DNA of 24,622 bases. It comes from Salpingoeca rosetta (Eukaryota; Opisthokonta; Choanoflagellata; Craspedida; Salpingoecidae). Shown in pieces: positions 1 through 12,700 of the stretch (positions are counted from its first letter, which is position 1; every line of letters starts with the position of its first letter). The position numbers and the translations under genes were made by a program. Below the pieces are notes generated by a model that worked only from the letters and a program-made list of their open reading frames with translations, searched no databases and was not told the DNA's origin. The DNA is taken from positions 358-24,979 of the forward strand of contig NW_004754930.1 of assembly GCF_000188695.1 (NCBI RefSeq), given 5' to 3'.

Positions 1-742
1 GGCAGAGCTCAATGTACGGCGCAACGTCGACGACTGCATGGCACGCGGAATACTCGCGACCACGCAACGTCTTGGAGCACACGCGGTCGGCCCAGTCGGC
101 GAGGGTGGCGTTGAAGGAGCATGGATCGGCCGGGGGAACGTCATCAATGGTGCAGAACGGGTCTGGGTCGACAAACAGGCTCGCAGCCTCCGTGTCCACG
201 AGCCAGCTCTTGGCGTGCTGCCACAGGCTGGCGGCCACAACGCCATTGGACGTGATCAGGCCACTCGCGGGATCGTCGTTGTTTGTGGCGTCGGCGCTCA
301 GCGGCTGTCCACACAGGCCACACACGCGGTTGGCAAAGGTGACAGCTGGCGCACGCACCTGAAGCTGGCCAGACGCTGGTGCCCACGTGACTGTGACGCT
401 GTTGGGCAGGCGCACAGTGAAAACACCAGCGCCCTTCTGCACAACGACACCCTCCACGGTGGTGAGTGGCAGCGCGGAGGTCTCCTGGCCGTTGATGGTG
501 ACAAAGGAGCCCGCAATCTCCACGACGAGGTTGAAGCCGAAGCGCACCGCGACGACCGAGTTGCACGAGCTCAGGCCACACGCCGTCTTGCGCGCTTGCA
601 CCTCAAACTCAGACATGGCCGAACAGTCCTTGGCAACCACGTAGTCGCAGATGCCGGAAAACGCATTTTCGTAGCCAGAGAACGTGCGAACAAGGCCAAC
701 GTCGCGCATGAAGCACGTCATAAAAGAGCCCGAGCACGTGCT
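1..742 (-). other. Array unit 13: VWD + start of C8 (cut by window)
   Basis: CDYVVAKDCSAMSEFEVQARKTAC and NRVCGLCGQPLSAD are canonical. The C8 begins CSFNATLADWADRVCSK and CHAVVDVAPYIELC, where the window ends. Confidence 0.85.
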
Positions 743-3700
743 GCCGTCACCAAAGCACACCCCACACTCATCGACGATGGCCGGGATGGACGTCACACCG
801 CTCCGCACACACTGGTCACGGTAAGCCTGCACAACCTCACATGTTGAAGGCGGTATGGGTGTTGCAACTGTTGATGTAGAACCAGACACAAAGGTAAGCG
901 TGGAGCTCACTTCGGTGTCAACAACAACAAGTGCCTCTTCACATGCAACAACATACGGTCGAGGATCAACGTGTTCGTGACAAAAAGAAAAATCACCAAG
1001 ACGGTCAGCAAGTGCATAGCACTGATGTGGAGCAGGAGGTGGTGAAACAGAAGAGTCGATAAAGGGAGTTGCAGTCGTGGTTGTTGTGCCGTTGCCGTCT
1101 GTGCGGTCGCGCAGGCGGTCCTCGGCCTCCTGGCGCGACCTCCACGCCTCAATCATGAGCCACGCCGCGTCCAGGTCACCCGTGGCACACACGTCCTTGA
1201 TGCACTCCTGCGCCATGTCGCCGGCAGCGGCACACACCGTCACTGCCTGCGCCTCAAGCTCCGCAGACTGGCACTCGTCCGAGGGCTGGTAGCCGTCCGG
1301 GCGCTTGTTGTACGTCTCCCACGTGTTGGGCGCGTCGTACCACAGCAGCGAGGACGCGCGCGACACGCGGTCGTAGTCGACGGTGGCGCTGTCGTCTGCA
1401 GCGATGCCGTTGTACAGGGCGCACAGGCCGCCGGTTGCGTTGTTGAAGAGCGGCGACACCGCAACGTGGATGTTGAGGTAGCGCGAGCCCTGTGCCGTGA
1501 GCTCAAAGCCCAGTGCCTCGGAGTAGAGCGTGCACGAGCGGCTGTACTCGCAGCGCACGTTCACGCCGTCCAGCGAGGCCTGGAAGGTGGGGTTGCTGCT
1601 GCTCAGCTCCGCAGCGAGGCTGTTGTACGTGCGCACGATGAGGCGGCCCGTGCTCGGGTACATGCCCACGCGCAGGCCAGACTCGCGGAACAGCGCCTCA
1701 AAGGCCGTGTTGCCCGAAGCGCTGCCGAGCGGCTCGTGCCGCACCTGCACCTCCACCAGCGGCGAGCGCAGCAGGTAGAACTCGCCCACGCCGTAGAAGT
1801 CGAAGCGCGCGCCATCGAAGGTGGTGAAGTGCGGGTCGCCCGCGCTTGTGCACAGGCCGCCACGTGAGGAGTCGACTGGCGGCTGCACGGGCGGGCGAGG
1901 ATCGATCACCGGTGGCTCGGGCTCCAACGGCAACGTGGTGGTGTAGGGCGCAGCGGTCGTCGTGGTCGTGGTTGTTGTGCCGTTGCCGTCTGTGCGGTCG
2001 CGCAGGCGGTCCTCGGCCTCCTGGCGCGACCTCCACGCCTCAATCATGAGCCACGCCGCGTCCAGGTCACCCGTGGCACACACGTCCTTGATGCACTCCT
2101 GCGCCATGTCGCCGGCAGCGGCACACACCGTCACTGCCTGCGCCTCAAGCTCCGCAGACTGGCACTCGTCCGAGGGCTGGTAGCCGTCCGGGCGCTTGTT
2201 GTACGTCTCCCACGTGTTGGGCGCGTCGTACCACAGCAGCGAGGACGCGCGCGACACGCGGTCGTAGTCGACGGTGGCGCTGTCGTCTGCAGCGATGCCG
2301 TTGTACAGGGCGCACAGGCCGCCGGTTGCGTTGTTGAAGAGCGGCGACACCGCAACGTGGATGTTGGAGGTAGCGCCGAGCCCTGTGCCGTGAAGCGGCA
2401 CACACACAAACCGGGCGTGCACCTCAAAGACGCCATGTGGGTCCTTAGCCAGCACAAAGTCACATTCGGCAAGCGGTTTCACAATCGCGCCTGGCACGGA
2501 CAGGACTTGCCCGCTGGAGAGCACGGTGCAAGTCGGGAACTGCTCTGCGCACGAAGTGCCGTCGCCGCCACACACGCCACAGCGGTCCCATGCCAGGAAA
2601 CGCACATACTCGTTGTTTGCGTCACAGTACTCCAAGAATGACGCTGCGCCCTCGCACTGTGAATACGCGCGGCCGGACGTGAGGGCTTGGCACGCGTCAC
2701 GCAAGCAGGCGTCGTACAGAGATGAGACGAGTGAGTCAGAGCATGTGGCCGAATCAGCGACTGCGCCTGGGCTGAGGACACACAGGCGCTTTGCTTCTGT
2801 CAAGGCAGACGAATCGAGGTTGCACGGGTTTGGTGGAGGCTGTACGGGGCCAATGCATTCGCTGTTATGAGAATCAATGAGCGCGGTGCCTTCAGGAACC
2901 TGCCAGCTGTTGGCAAACACGTACGTTCTTGCCGTGTTGATACTAGTGTATACATATCCATCCGCCGTCTTGAAGTCGTCGATCGCAGAGCCAGTAAAAT
3001 CGCCGCATAGGCCGCACATGCGGCCCTTGAATGAGCTTGTGGCAGAGACTGTGATCCTGGAGAGCGCGTTGGAGATGCGAATCTCAATGCCACTGTGAAG
3101 CTCAATGCTCAGGGTTCCGTCAAGCTCGTGCGAGATTTGTGTGCTGTCCCTAGCAAGCAGCATGGGCAGGAGTGCGGTACTAGTCACTCTCCCGTTGACC
3201 ATCAGTGTGCCGCTGTGGACCTCGATGTGATGCTGACCCAGCGTGCGCACGCCAACGGCAAAGGTTCCGGCAGTCGGGTGTGGAATGATTTGCACCTCAA
3301 ATGAGCTTTCCTCGCAATCCTTTGCTAGAACGTACGAGCACGTTCCCGCGAAGTCGTACGCACTCAAATCGAATGTGGTGAAGTGAACGCCGCCAAATGC
3401 AGAGCAGGTTGCGAGTTCTTGCGCGCAGGAGGAGCCATCGCCAAACGCAACCCCGCAGCGGTCAATGATGGGCGGCTGCGGCGCCCACCCGCGGTCTTTG
3501 CAGAGCATGTCGTACTGGCGAATCGCCGACGTGGCGTGCAGTGGGTAGCACATGTCAGCAAGACATGCCTCATAAAACGGCTCAGGGCTGAGCACTCGGT
3601 GGCAGGAAGCAAATGGGCCGTCTGTGTCCACAATGATGGTGCAGCGGCGGCGGCCTTCCTCGATGACCTGCGCATCTGCGTCAGCGCATGGGTCAACGGG

Positions 3701-6700
3701 CGTTGGCGGCACGGGCTCATGGTAGCACACGCCCTCCCTCGAAGCAAACAGCGTCGACGGCGCGGACGTGACGTTGACCACGGCCCAGCTCAGCCCAAAC
3801 TTGTACGCGTTTGTGGTGAGCACACCGGCGCTGGTGACGAGGTCGTTGGAGGTGACGTTGTCGTACTTGCCGACAAGACCACAGACGCGGTCGGAGAAGC
3901 GGTCCGGGACCCACACGGAGAGGATAGCGTCCTCAGTGTACTCAATCTCAACACCGTTGCCCATGGTCACAACCAGGGTGCCCTGCAGGGTGCGGGACAC
4001 GGTGGTGCCGCCCCTGAGCAGCAGCGGAAGCTTGGTCTGCAGCTGGCCGTCCACAAGCACATCACCAGTGAACTGCAGCTCCACGACCGGTGATCCGTGT
4101 GACGTGATGCCAACGCCAAAAGTGGAAATGCCGGCGTTGGTCACGTTGCGGTTGCGCACGTGGATCTCAAACTCGTTGTACAGGCAGTCCTTGGCAAACA
4201 CGTAGTCACACGTGCCGGAGAAGCTAAACACGGTTTTGTCCAGGGTCACGTAGTGGGGGTCACCAAACACGGTGGACACGCTGTACGTCTCCAGGCACGA
4301 CTCGCCGTTGCCAAAGCACAAGCCACAGCGGTCAATGACGCTGCTTGCCTCCACGGGGTCTGGGCTGCTCTTGAGGCAGCGATCCTCGTAGGCAGCGTAC
4401 ACGCCGCACGCCTTCTCGGCGCCGCCGGTGCAGTAGTCGCTGATGCACGCATCAACGTACGCGGACGGGCTGGCCCAGGCGTGGCAGGCAGCATACGGGC
4501 CGACGTCGCTGGCAAGTGCGGCGCAGTAGTCCTCGGCCAGCGCCTGTAGCGTGGCGTTGTTGAGACAGGGACTGTCGCGCTCCAACACACGCGGCGAGCA
4601 CATGGCGCCGGAAGGGCCAAGGAAGAGCGCGTCGGTCTCGGGCGAGTGCCAGGTAAGGCCGGCCTGCTCGAAGGTACACGTACCGTTGACGGCGCACCCG
4701 GGCACGTTGCTGCCGTACGTGCTGACGTCGTCCAGGGCGGTGTTGCACAGGCCGCACAGGACGCTGGAGAGACGCACGTGCGCGCTGATGGCGGTCTGGC
4801 CCGAGAACGGGTTCCACGAAACAACCAAGCCCTCGCGCTGGGCGGTGACAATGAGGTCGAAGCCGTCGCTGCGCACGACAATGCCGCCATCCAGCACGCT
4901 CGGCACCTCGGTGACCTCAATGCCGTCGAGGAACACGCGCGGGCCGTCCAGCTCCAGCGCCTGCTCGCCAATGCGCACAAGCAGGCGCGTAAACGCGTCC
5001 GAGCCCTCGGGCTTGTAGCCGTGGATGGCAAACGAGCCGTGGGCGCAGTCCTCGGCCAGCACGTACGAGCACTGGCCGTGGAACGTCTGCAGGTCGTTGG
5101 AGACGGTGGCCACGTGGGAGCCGAGCACGGCGCACTGGAGGTTGGAGGAGGCGCATGTGGAGCCGTCACCGAAGCACACGCCGCACTCATCCAGCACCGT
5201 CTCGATGGCAGTGAAGCCAGACTCAATGCACAGGTCCTCCAGCGCAACAATGTCTGTGCATGCGGCCTTGGCAGCCGGTGTTCCAATCAACAAGGTTAAG
5301 CTGAGATCGATTATGGCGGACGTGTCGGTTGAAATGCTCGTGGTGTCCGTGGCAGACTCCGCCTCAGCTGCAAGGGTGATGCAAAAGTCGTACACGCATT
5401 GCTCAAACAGCCTGCTGGTTCTGCCGACGCCAGCGGCAAGACATGTTGCGTACGGGCCAGCGGTATCGCGCAGCACGTGGCAGTAGTCCTGTGCCACTTG
5501 CAGAAGCTCTTCAGATTGCTCGCAAGGGTTGCGGGGTGGGGTGTTTGGATCAACAACAACGGTACCGTTGGCACCAGTGCCACACTGTTCTGGTTTGGCC
5601 CACTGGATACCAAACGCCCACGCGGCAGCCACGCTGTCACTCAAGTGCGCTGCGCCCATGCAGAGCCCGCAGCCACGTGCCAGCAACCGCTTCCGCACCT
5701 GCGTGGTGACGACGTCCTCGCCGTCAAACGCAAGCACAAGCTGAGGCGTACGCACAGTCAAACCCGCGGCCGCTGTCTCAAGCACGGTGCCGCTGTTTGT
5801 CGTGAAGGGGAACTCAAACACGTACCCGCCATCAACCGTGGCCAGACCAAAGACAAACTGCAGCTCGTCGCCGGTGGAGACGCGTGTGCGCGCCCTCTGC
5901 CTGACGCCGTTGAGTAAGATGCCGCCAGCACCAAACACGGGCCAAAACTTTCTGCGGCGGATACCCAAGAGCGTCGCCAGGGTGAAGTCAGAGCGCATAC
6001 CGTCTTGCTCTGCAGTCACGTGCACAACGCTGGGAAGCAAGCGAATGACCTCTGTGGTGGCGTTTTGTGGCCGGTCAAGCTCAACCACGACAGAAGTCCC
6101 GCTTTGCGTGTACGAGCAGCGCTCGAGCGTAACAGAGAGGGAAGACAATCGACAATCCTCCAAAACCGTGTACGCCGACGTGCCCGCAAATGTAAACGTG
6201 CTGTTCGTCTCAAAGGGACGTACGGCAGATGCTCCACGCAGCGTGCATTTGGTCCACTCATCTGCGCATGCCGAGCCGTTTCCGAAACAGACACCGCAGA
6301 TGTCAACGACATCCTCAATGACGACAAGCGACCGCTTGCACGTGCGCTGGTAGTCAGAGATGGCGGTGCAACTGCCTTGCATCGCAAGTTTCTGGGTGGA
6401 AGCAGAACAGTACGAGGCCAAGCACGCCTCGAGGTATGCAGATGGGTCGTGGACGGAGAAGCAGGGCGATAGTTCGCTGTTGGCACGGGCAAGCACGTTA
6501 CAGTACTCCGTTGCTTGTGCCTGGACGTCTCCGCTTGCATCTGCACACGGCCCGCTTGCAGCAGTGGTAGTGTCCTTGGGTGGCGGGACGCACACCTTTG
6601 GTGCAAACATGGCTGTTTCTGCAGATATGGCCAGTGTTTTCGCGTCATTTATAACGCTTGCTACACCGTTTGGAACGCGAGAGAATGACGTGCACCAGCC

Positions 6701-9700
6701 AAACATTGCGGGAACCCGGTCTGCCTGAATGGCCAGCTTGACTGAGACGGGCGACACCGTGATGGCAATGCCGTATGCCGGGATGGCGACGGTGACAGTT
6801 GCGCTGCTGGACAGCTGCGAGACACGCGTGTCGTCCGAGGGGAAGAGCAAAGATACACCAGCACCCGCATCATATGCCACTGTACCCGCATCGCCACTGT
6901 GCTGCACCTGAAGCGATCCGCTGCTGGCGATGGTTAGCTGCCAGCTATTGTGGCGAGAAACGCCGACTGCAAACGTGTCAGTCGTCTGGCGTGAAAGCGT
7001 CACCAACAGGCTTTGCGCATCAACTTTGTCTGCAAGCAGCAGCACCTCACACTCAGTTGGCACGGTACCCAGTGCAGCATCGTCGAGCGTCACCACAGAA
7101 TTCACGCCAGAGAGGCTGCACTGTTCGCTAGTCTGCGCACATGATGTGCCATCACCGTAGCAGATGCCGCACACATCCCGAACGGAGTCAATCTCAAGCA
7201 GCCCACCGGTACGCGTGGCGCACGCGCGCTCGTACATGCCGAGCAAGTGGCACGCTTCCTGGCGGGCAATTGCCGCTGAGCTGGCAGCACACACACGCAG
7301 TACACACAGGCTGAAATACGTTTTGGTGGGCTCCACGGAGCGGCACTGCTCGTACTGAGCCGTTGGCTGCTCATCGTTGAGGTCGGCGCACAGTGTCTTT
7401 GCGAGATCGCACAGCCCATCATCAGTCGCTGTCGGAGGATCCACAACTGTGCCGTTGTCGTTGGGTTGAACGTTGCAGGTTGATGCTGACGCGGCTGCAA
7501 GGACGTTGCTCGGTGTCTCAGACACAGACGCGAGGCACGCACTCCTCGTTTCCCCGCTGATGGAGGCAGCGGTGATGATATTGCTTCCAACTTGCACGTG
7601 CGTTCTGGAATCAGCTCCGTCTGTGACGCGAACCTGAACCAGCAGCGGCTGCGGTGTTGTCGTGCCGCTCGCCACTGCTGTGCCGTTGTACATGTGCACA
7701 GTCATCTCCGAACCGTCGTGCGTGAGCAAGAGGGACGGCAGGTAGTATGGGAAGCCCGTCAGAATGCGATCTTTACCTAGCAGCACACGGCCAGACTGCC
7801 GCGGATCAATCAGCAGGGATTGGACGACACCCTCTTGCTGTGAGCCAGACGCAACAGCTGTTGTGTCATTTACGGTGATGGTCACAGCGCCGGTGTGCAC
7901 GTTGCGCATTACCTGCAAGTGCTCCGTCTCCAGAAGCAACACGCTGCATGTTGTTTCGTTGCTGACGTCGCCCAACGTCATGAGAACGCTGGAGCTTGTC
8001 GTGTAGCGGGGATCGGGTGAGAACGTGATCACGGAGGTGTCCAAGGCCATACAGCCATTGGCGAGGTTGCACGTTGAGCCATCTCCGTCACACACGCCAC
8101 ACACATCGAAACTTGAGACGATGCCCTGTACATTGTTGGCAAAGCAATGCTGCTCAAGGGCTGCTAGCCGGCTGCAGCGCTCATTCGTCATCTCCGCATC
8201 GGCCGTCGAGCTCGGTAGAGAGCAGAGGGCGCGAACACATCCCTCGTACACGGCGGTGAGGTTGATTGCTTCTCTACACGGAGCATAGTCGCTTCCAAGC
8301 ACAATGCTGCACATGCTCTGCACACGCTCGCTTGCACCTGCGCTGTCGCACACAGCGTCCTCTGGCTCCGGCGCGTTGCACGTCGGTGATACAAACAGAA
8401 CGTCGTCGCCAAGGCGCTGGAGTGACCCAACGCTGCCACCAGCGCAAACGCCGCCGCTGACACGCACGTCTGTCATCGCGGATGTGATATCTGCGCCAGC
8501 TCCAGCGCCAGGCAGAAGTGAGGCATGCACGGCAATGGACCACCCCGTTTGCGATGAGGTGAGGCTCACCTTGACCAGGCCACCAAACAGCGTTACGGCA
8601 CCCGTTGAACTCACGAGCCCAATGTCGCTACTGCCCAGCATGGCGGGCAGAGTCACATCAGAGCCATCAACAAGAACAGTACTGCCGCCGTCTCTGACCT
8701 CAACTGTGATTGTCGTCGTCGCATTGCTCCGACTGGTGTTGATGTCGTTCGCACCATTGTCAGCTGGTACGGAGACAGCAATGGCCAGGTCGGCCCCGCC
8801 GTTTTGCGTCTGGATGGACAGCACATGCGCGCGAGAATCTTCGATGCCAACGGTAGCAGAACTCGCTGAAGAAGAAGAAGAAGACAAGGTCAGCACCTCA
8901 TACGCGCATTTCTTCTCAAAGACTGTGGTTGTAGCGTCAAATTCGGTAAGCAAGCCAAGCCTGCCATCAAGACTGCAGAAAGAGCCGCGGAAGGCGCTCA
9001 CGTATGGCAGGATGCATGACGAGCTGTCACCACCACATACCCCACACACATCGCGGGTGGCTGTGGGCAGTCGCAGACCACACTCCTTCTCTGCTCGGGC
9101 AATGGCGTCGCACGCCGCAGCCTCTGATGCGCTGCAGAAGGATTCGATGCATGTACGTACAAGATCGTCCATGCGCGCAGCCAGCGTGGGGCACGTGGCC
9201 TCAAAGGCCAGTTTACTTGCATTGCTAGAGAGCGCTGAGCAAAACTCCATTGCAGCAGCAAGTGTCTCTGCTGTAGCCGCTGCACACGGCTGCTGCTCTG
9301 TCACAGTCACAGACGTGGGGCAAACCGCGTCGGTGACTGCGTGCTTCTGCACATCTTCAGGTGCTGGTGCCTGGGTGTTTGGCAAAGCACAGAGGCCACA
9401 TGCCTGATCCTGATGGCCGATGCCTTGCTCGGGAGCAATGATTTGAACGTTCGTGCTGCTGAACACAATACGCACACCCGCATCTGGGATGGCGGCTGTG
9501 ACAACACCTTCATCGCTGATACCTGCGATGTGCATGTGTGACCCGAACACATGACCAGCAGCAAGCCGCTGTGGTTCAGAGTTGAAGGTGGCGACGGGGA
9601 CGTCTGATGCACTGCTGACAAACAGCGACAGCTTGTCCTCGCCGGCGGAAATGGTGATGGACTCCACGCTGTTGTCGGCGCTCGAAAAGTTGGCGACAAT

Positions 9701-12700
9701 TCCAAGAGGAACGGTGCCGCTGCTATCGCCACCGCACATCGAGAGAAGGTGATACGTGCACGACGGATACATGGGAACACTGACATCCTGGTAGAAAGAC
9801 TTGAAGATGCCCCGGAATGCATAGTCACATGTAACCTCCCCAGCACAGGGCAGCTCGCTGCTGCAGGGCGTGCACACATCGGTAGCGCTCGGCTCAAGCG
9901 TGATAGGTGCCCCGGCCTCCAAGCAGGCGTTGGCATATGCGTCGCGTGTAGCACAGATTGATGCATGGGCATTTTCGCATGGGGCAGATTCACACGCGTC
10001 AATGTACGGCTGTGGATCAACGACAGCCTGGCAGGCAGCGAATGCACCGTACCGATCTCTGAGCGCAAGGCAAGCATCCGAGTTGCAAGCAGCAGGCGGC
10101 TCCTCTTCGTCTGAGCACGTGCGGTTGGCAAACTTGAGCAGGTGGCTCGTGAAGCCAACAACTTGTTGAGACCCGTAAAGGTACGGGGAATTGTCCTCCA
10201 TCAACCCAACAATTGTGTCGTCGCTGGCAACGCCGTTGAAGTTGCCGCAGAGACCGCACATGCGCTTGCCCAGGAACGCAGCACTTCCTTGAACGGCGAT
10301 CTTGCCTGTCACAACGGACCAGGTGACCGTCAGGGTGAGGTCTGGGACAGCCACCTCAAAGCCAGACGACAGACGTGACACCACACTGCTGCCGCCCAGC
10401 GCAAACCGAATACCTTCGAATGGCTCCGTGCCAACGAAAGCTTCCCACACGCCGTCGTTCACGTAGAATGAGACGGTGTCATAGTCAAAGACTTGTACCG
10501 CAACGCCAACGACACACCGCTGAGAGCCGTCACCACAGGCCGCAAGCGTCGCCTGCACCTCAAACGCGTCGGACTCGCAGTCCTTGGCGACGACGTAGGT
10601 GCACATGCCGGGGAACTGCCACACGTGCTCATCAAAGGTTTCAATGAGCATGCCGTCGCGCACGGTGCAGGTCGCATCTGCCGCGCACGTGGAACCGTCA
10701 CCGTCGCACACGCCACAGCGATCCACCACAGCGGCGTCGCGCGTGTGGCCCTCGGCGATGCACAGCTCGCTCACCGTCTGCACAAACGTGCACCCAGCCT
10801 GCTTGTACGTGCTCTCGCTTGTTTCCTCAGCTGTCTGGCACACCTCATCAATGCACGCATCAAAGAGGGCGCCAAAGTCCAGCGTAGAACTGCTGCCGCT
10901 GCTGCTGCGGCACGACTCGAAGAAGCCGCTTCCAGGTAGCAGCTGCGAGCATGCTTCCTGTGCAAGCGTCTCGTCCGCACCAGGGATGCTGGCGCACGCC
11001 TCCCCGGCATCCGGCGGTGTGGGCCGCGTGGGCTCGGTGCAGGCTGGGTTGGTGCCCAGCGCGTCGCTGGCGTCAGCAGTCTGCCAGCTGCTGAAGAAGC
11101 CCGCCTGTGTTCCTGCCACGGTGCCGTCGCTCTTGGTAAAAGGGTCGACCCCAGGGAAGCCGCCACACACGCCCTCAACGGCCCCAGCGTACACATCCTC
11201 CGCCACCTTCACCACGGCCTCGTAGCCGTCCCATGCCACCAACACCTTGCTGGCATGAAGTTTGGCCAGGACCGTCGCGCCCTCGCGCACGATTTCGTGG
11301 TTGTTGATGAGCTCGGCGGGGAAGGAGGACACGGCGCTGCGGCCAACGCGCACGCTCGTGTCGGATGCAAGCACGATGGTGGGGATGCCGGGGACCTCAA
11401 TGGCCAGGCCGCCGACGCACTGCGTTGCCCCGCACGCCACGTGCTTCACGTAGACGGCAAACGCATCCGAGGAAGCAGTGTCGTTGGCCGTGACGCTCAT
11501 GGTCTGGTTCTGCGTGCGCAGCATGACGTAGTCACAGCTGCGCGGCTCCGAAAACACGGCGTCGCCAATCGTGCGCCAGTGGCTCGCACCGGACACGCGG
11601 CACGTCTCATACGCACCGTCGTACGGCTGCAGCTTGCGCCGCACAATGCCGCCGTCCGTGCACGTGCCCATGATGCCGAGCGACGCGCTGCAGTAGTCGC
11701 GGGACACACGCCCGTCAACGTTGAAGAACTTGCCGGAGAGCGTCACCGTGACCTTGAGGAAGTCTGGGCCGGTGACGACGTACGAGCGCTGCGACTCGCG
11801 AACAAGCTTGTACCCGTACCCGAGCTGGAGCGAGCCACTCAGGTCGAGCAGGGAGCCGCCCACGCGCAGCGCAACGGCCGCCGTCTCAAAGTCCGCGTCC
11901 AATACAACGGTCACGTCGTCCTCAATCACAATGCGCACTTGGTTCGTGCACGAGGCCGAGGAGTACAGGCACTTGACCTGGCGCGCGTACACCTCAAACG
12001 CCTCAGTGGGGGACGCGCTCATGAGGAACGTGCCCTGCAGATCAAACGTGAAGGAGCGGCCAATCAGGTTGGTGAAGTAACCCTCGCCAAAGATGGACCA
12101 CAGCGGCAGCTGCACCACAGGCAGGTCTACGTCAGACACGGAGCAGTCTGCGCCAGACTTGCCAGCCGTGCACGAGGAGCACTGGTCGTCGCCCTGCCAG
12201 TCGGGCTCGCACAAGCAGGTGCCCGAGGTGACCCGGCACGTCCCGTGGTCGGAGCAGGGGTGCACCGCACCGCCCGGACACACACCCGCACACGAGTCGC
12301 CCCAATAGCCTGAAAGGCACGCGCAGCTTGGAGAGCTGGAGGCCGCGTCAAAGGTGCCGAAGAAGCACGTCTGGCTGCAGGCAGCACCGAAGAAGTCTGG
12401 GAAGCGGATCACGCCCTGCGGGAAAGACTGGCAGTACGAGGCGCCGGGCCACGTCGTGACGACGTCCAAGGACGCCTGGCACATGTCCGCAAAGCCAACG
12501 ATGGGCACAATGCCGAGCGCCAGGGCCTCGCCTCGCGAAATGTCGGCCGTGCACGAGTCCTCAAAGTACTGGCGGATGGCCGGCCCCAGCTGGCGGCACG
12601 TGACCCCAAAGGCGGAGGTGGCGTTGAAGGCGGCCTGACACCGGCGCTGGGCCTCGATACGAAGCGTGACGCTCGTCCACGACGTCTTGTACAGCGCGTC

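Noticed and set aside
4246..5286. Minus-strand open frame of 346 codons in another frame
   Set aside because: Its product is rich in Arg, Ala, Pro and Ser without motifs. The overlapping frame codes clear VWD and C8 domains of unit 8, so this is a shadow.
8304..9407. Plus-strand open frame of 367 codons
   Set aside because: It lies opposite array units 3 and 4, has no domain-like pattern, and is explained by the composition and codon bias of the minus-strand gene. The same holds for the long plus-strand frames at 11255-12313, 13351-14349, 19698-20927 and 22905-24032.
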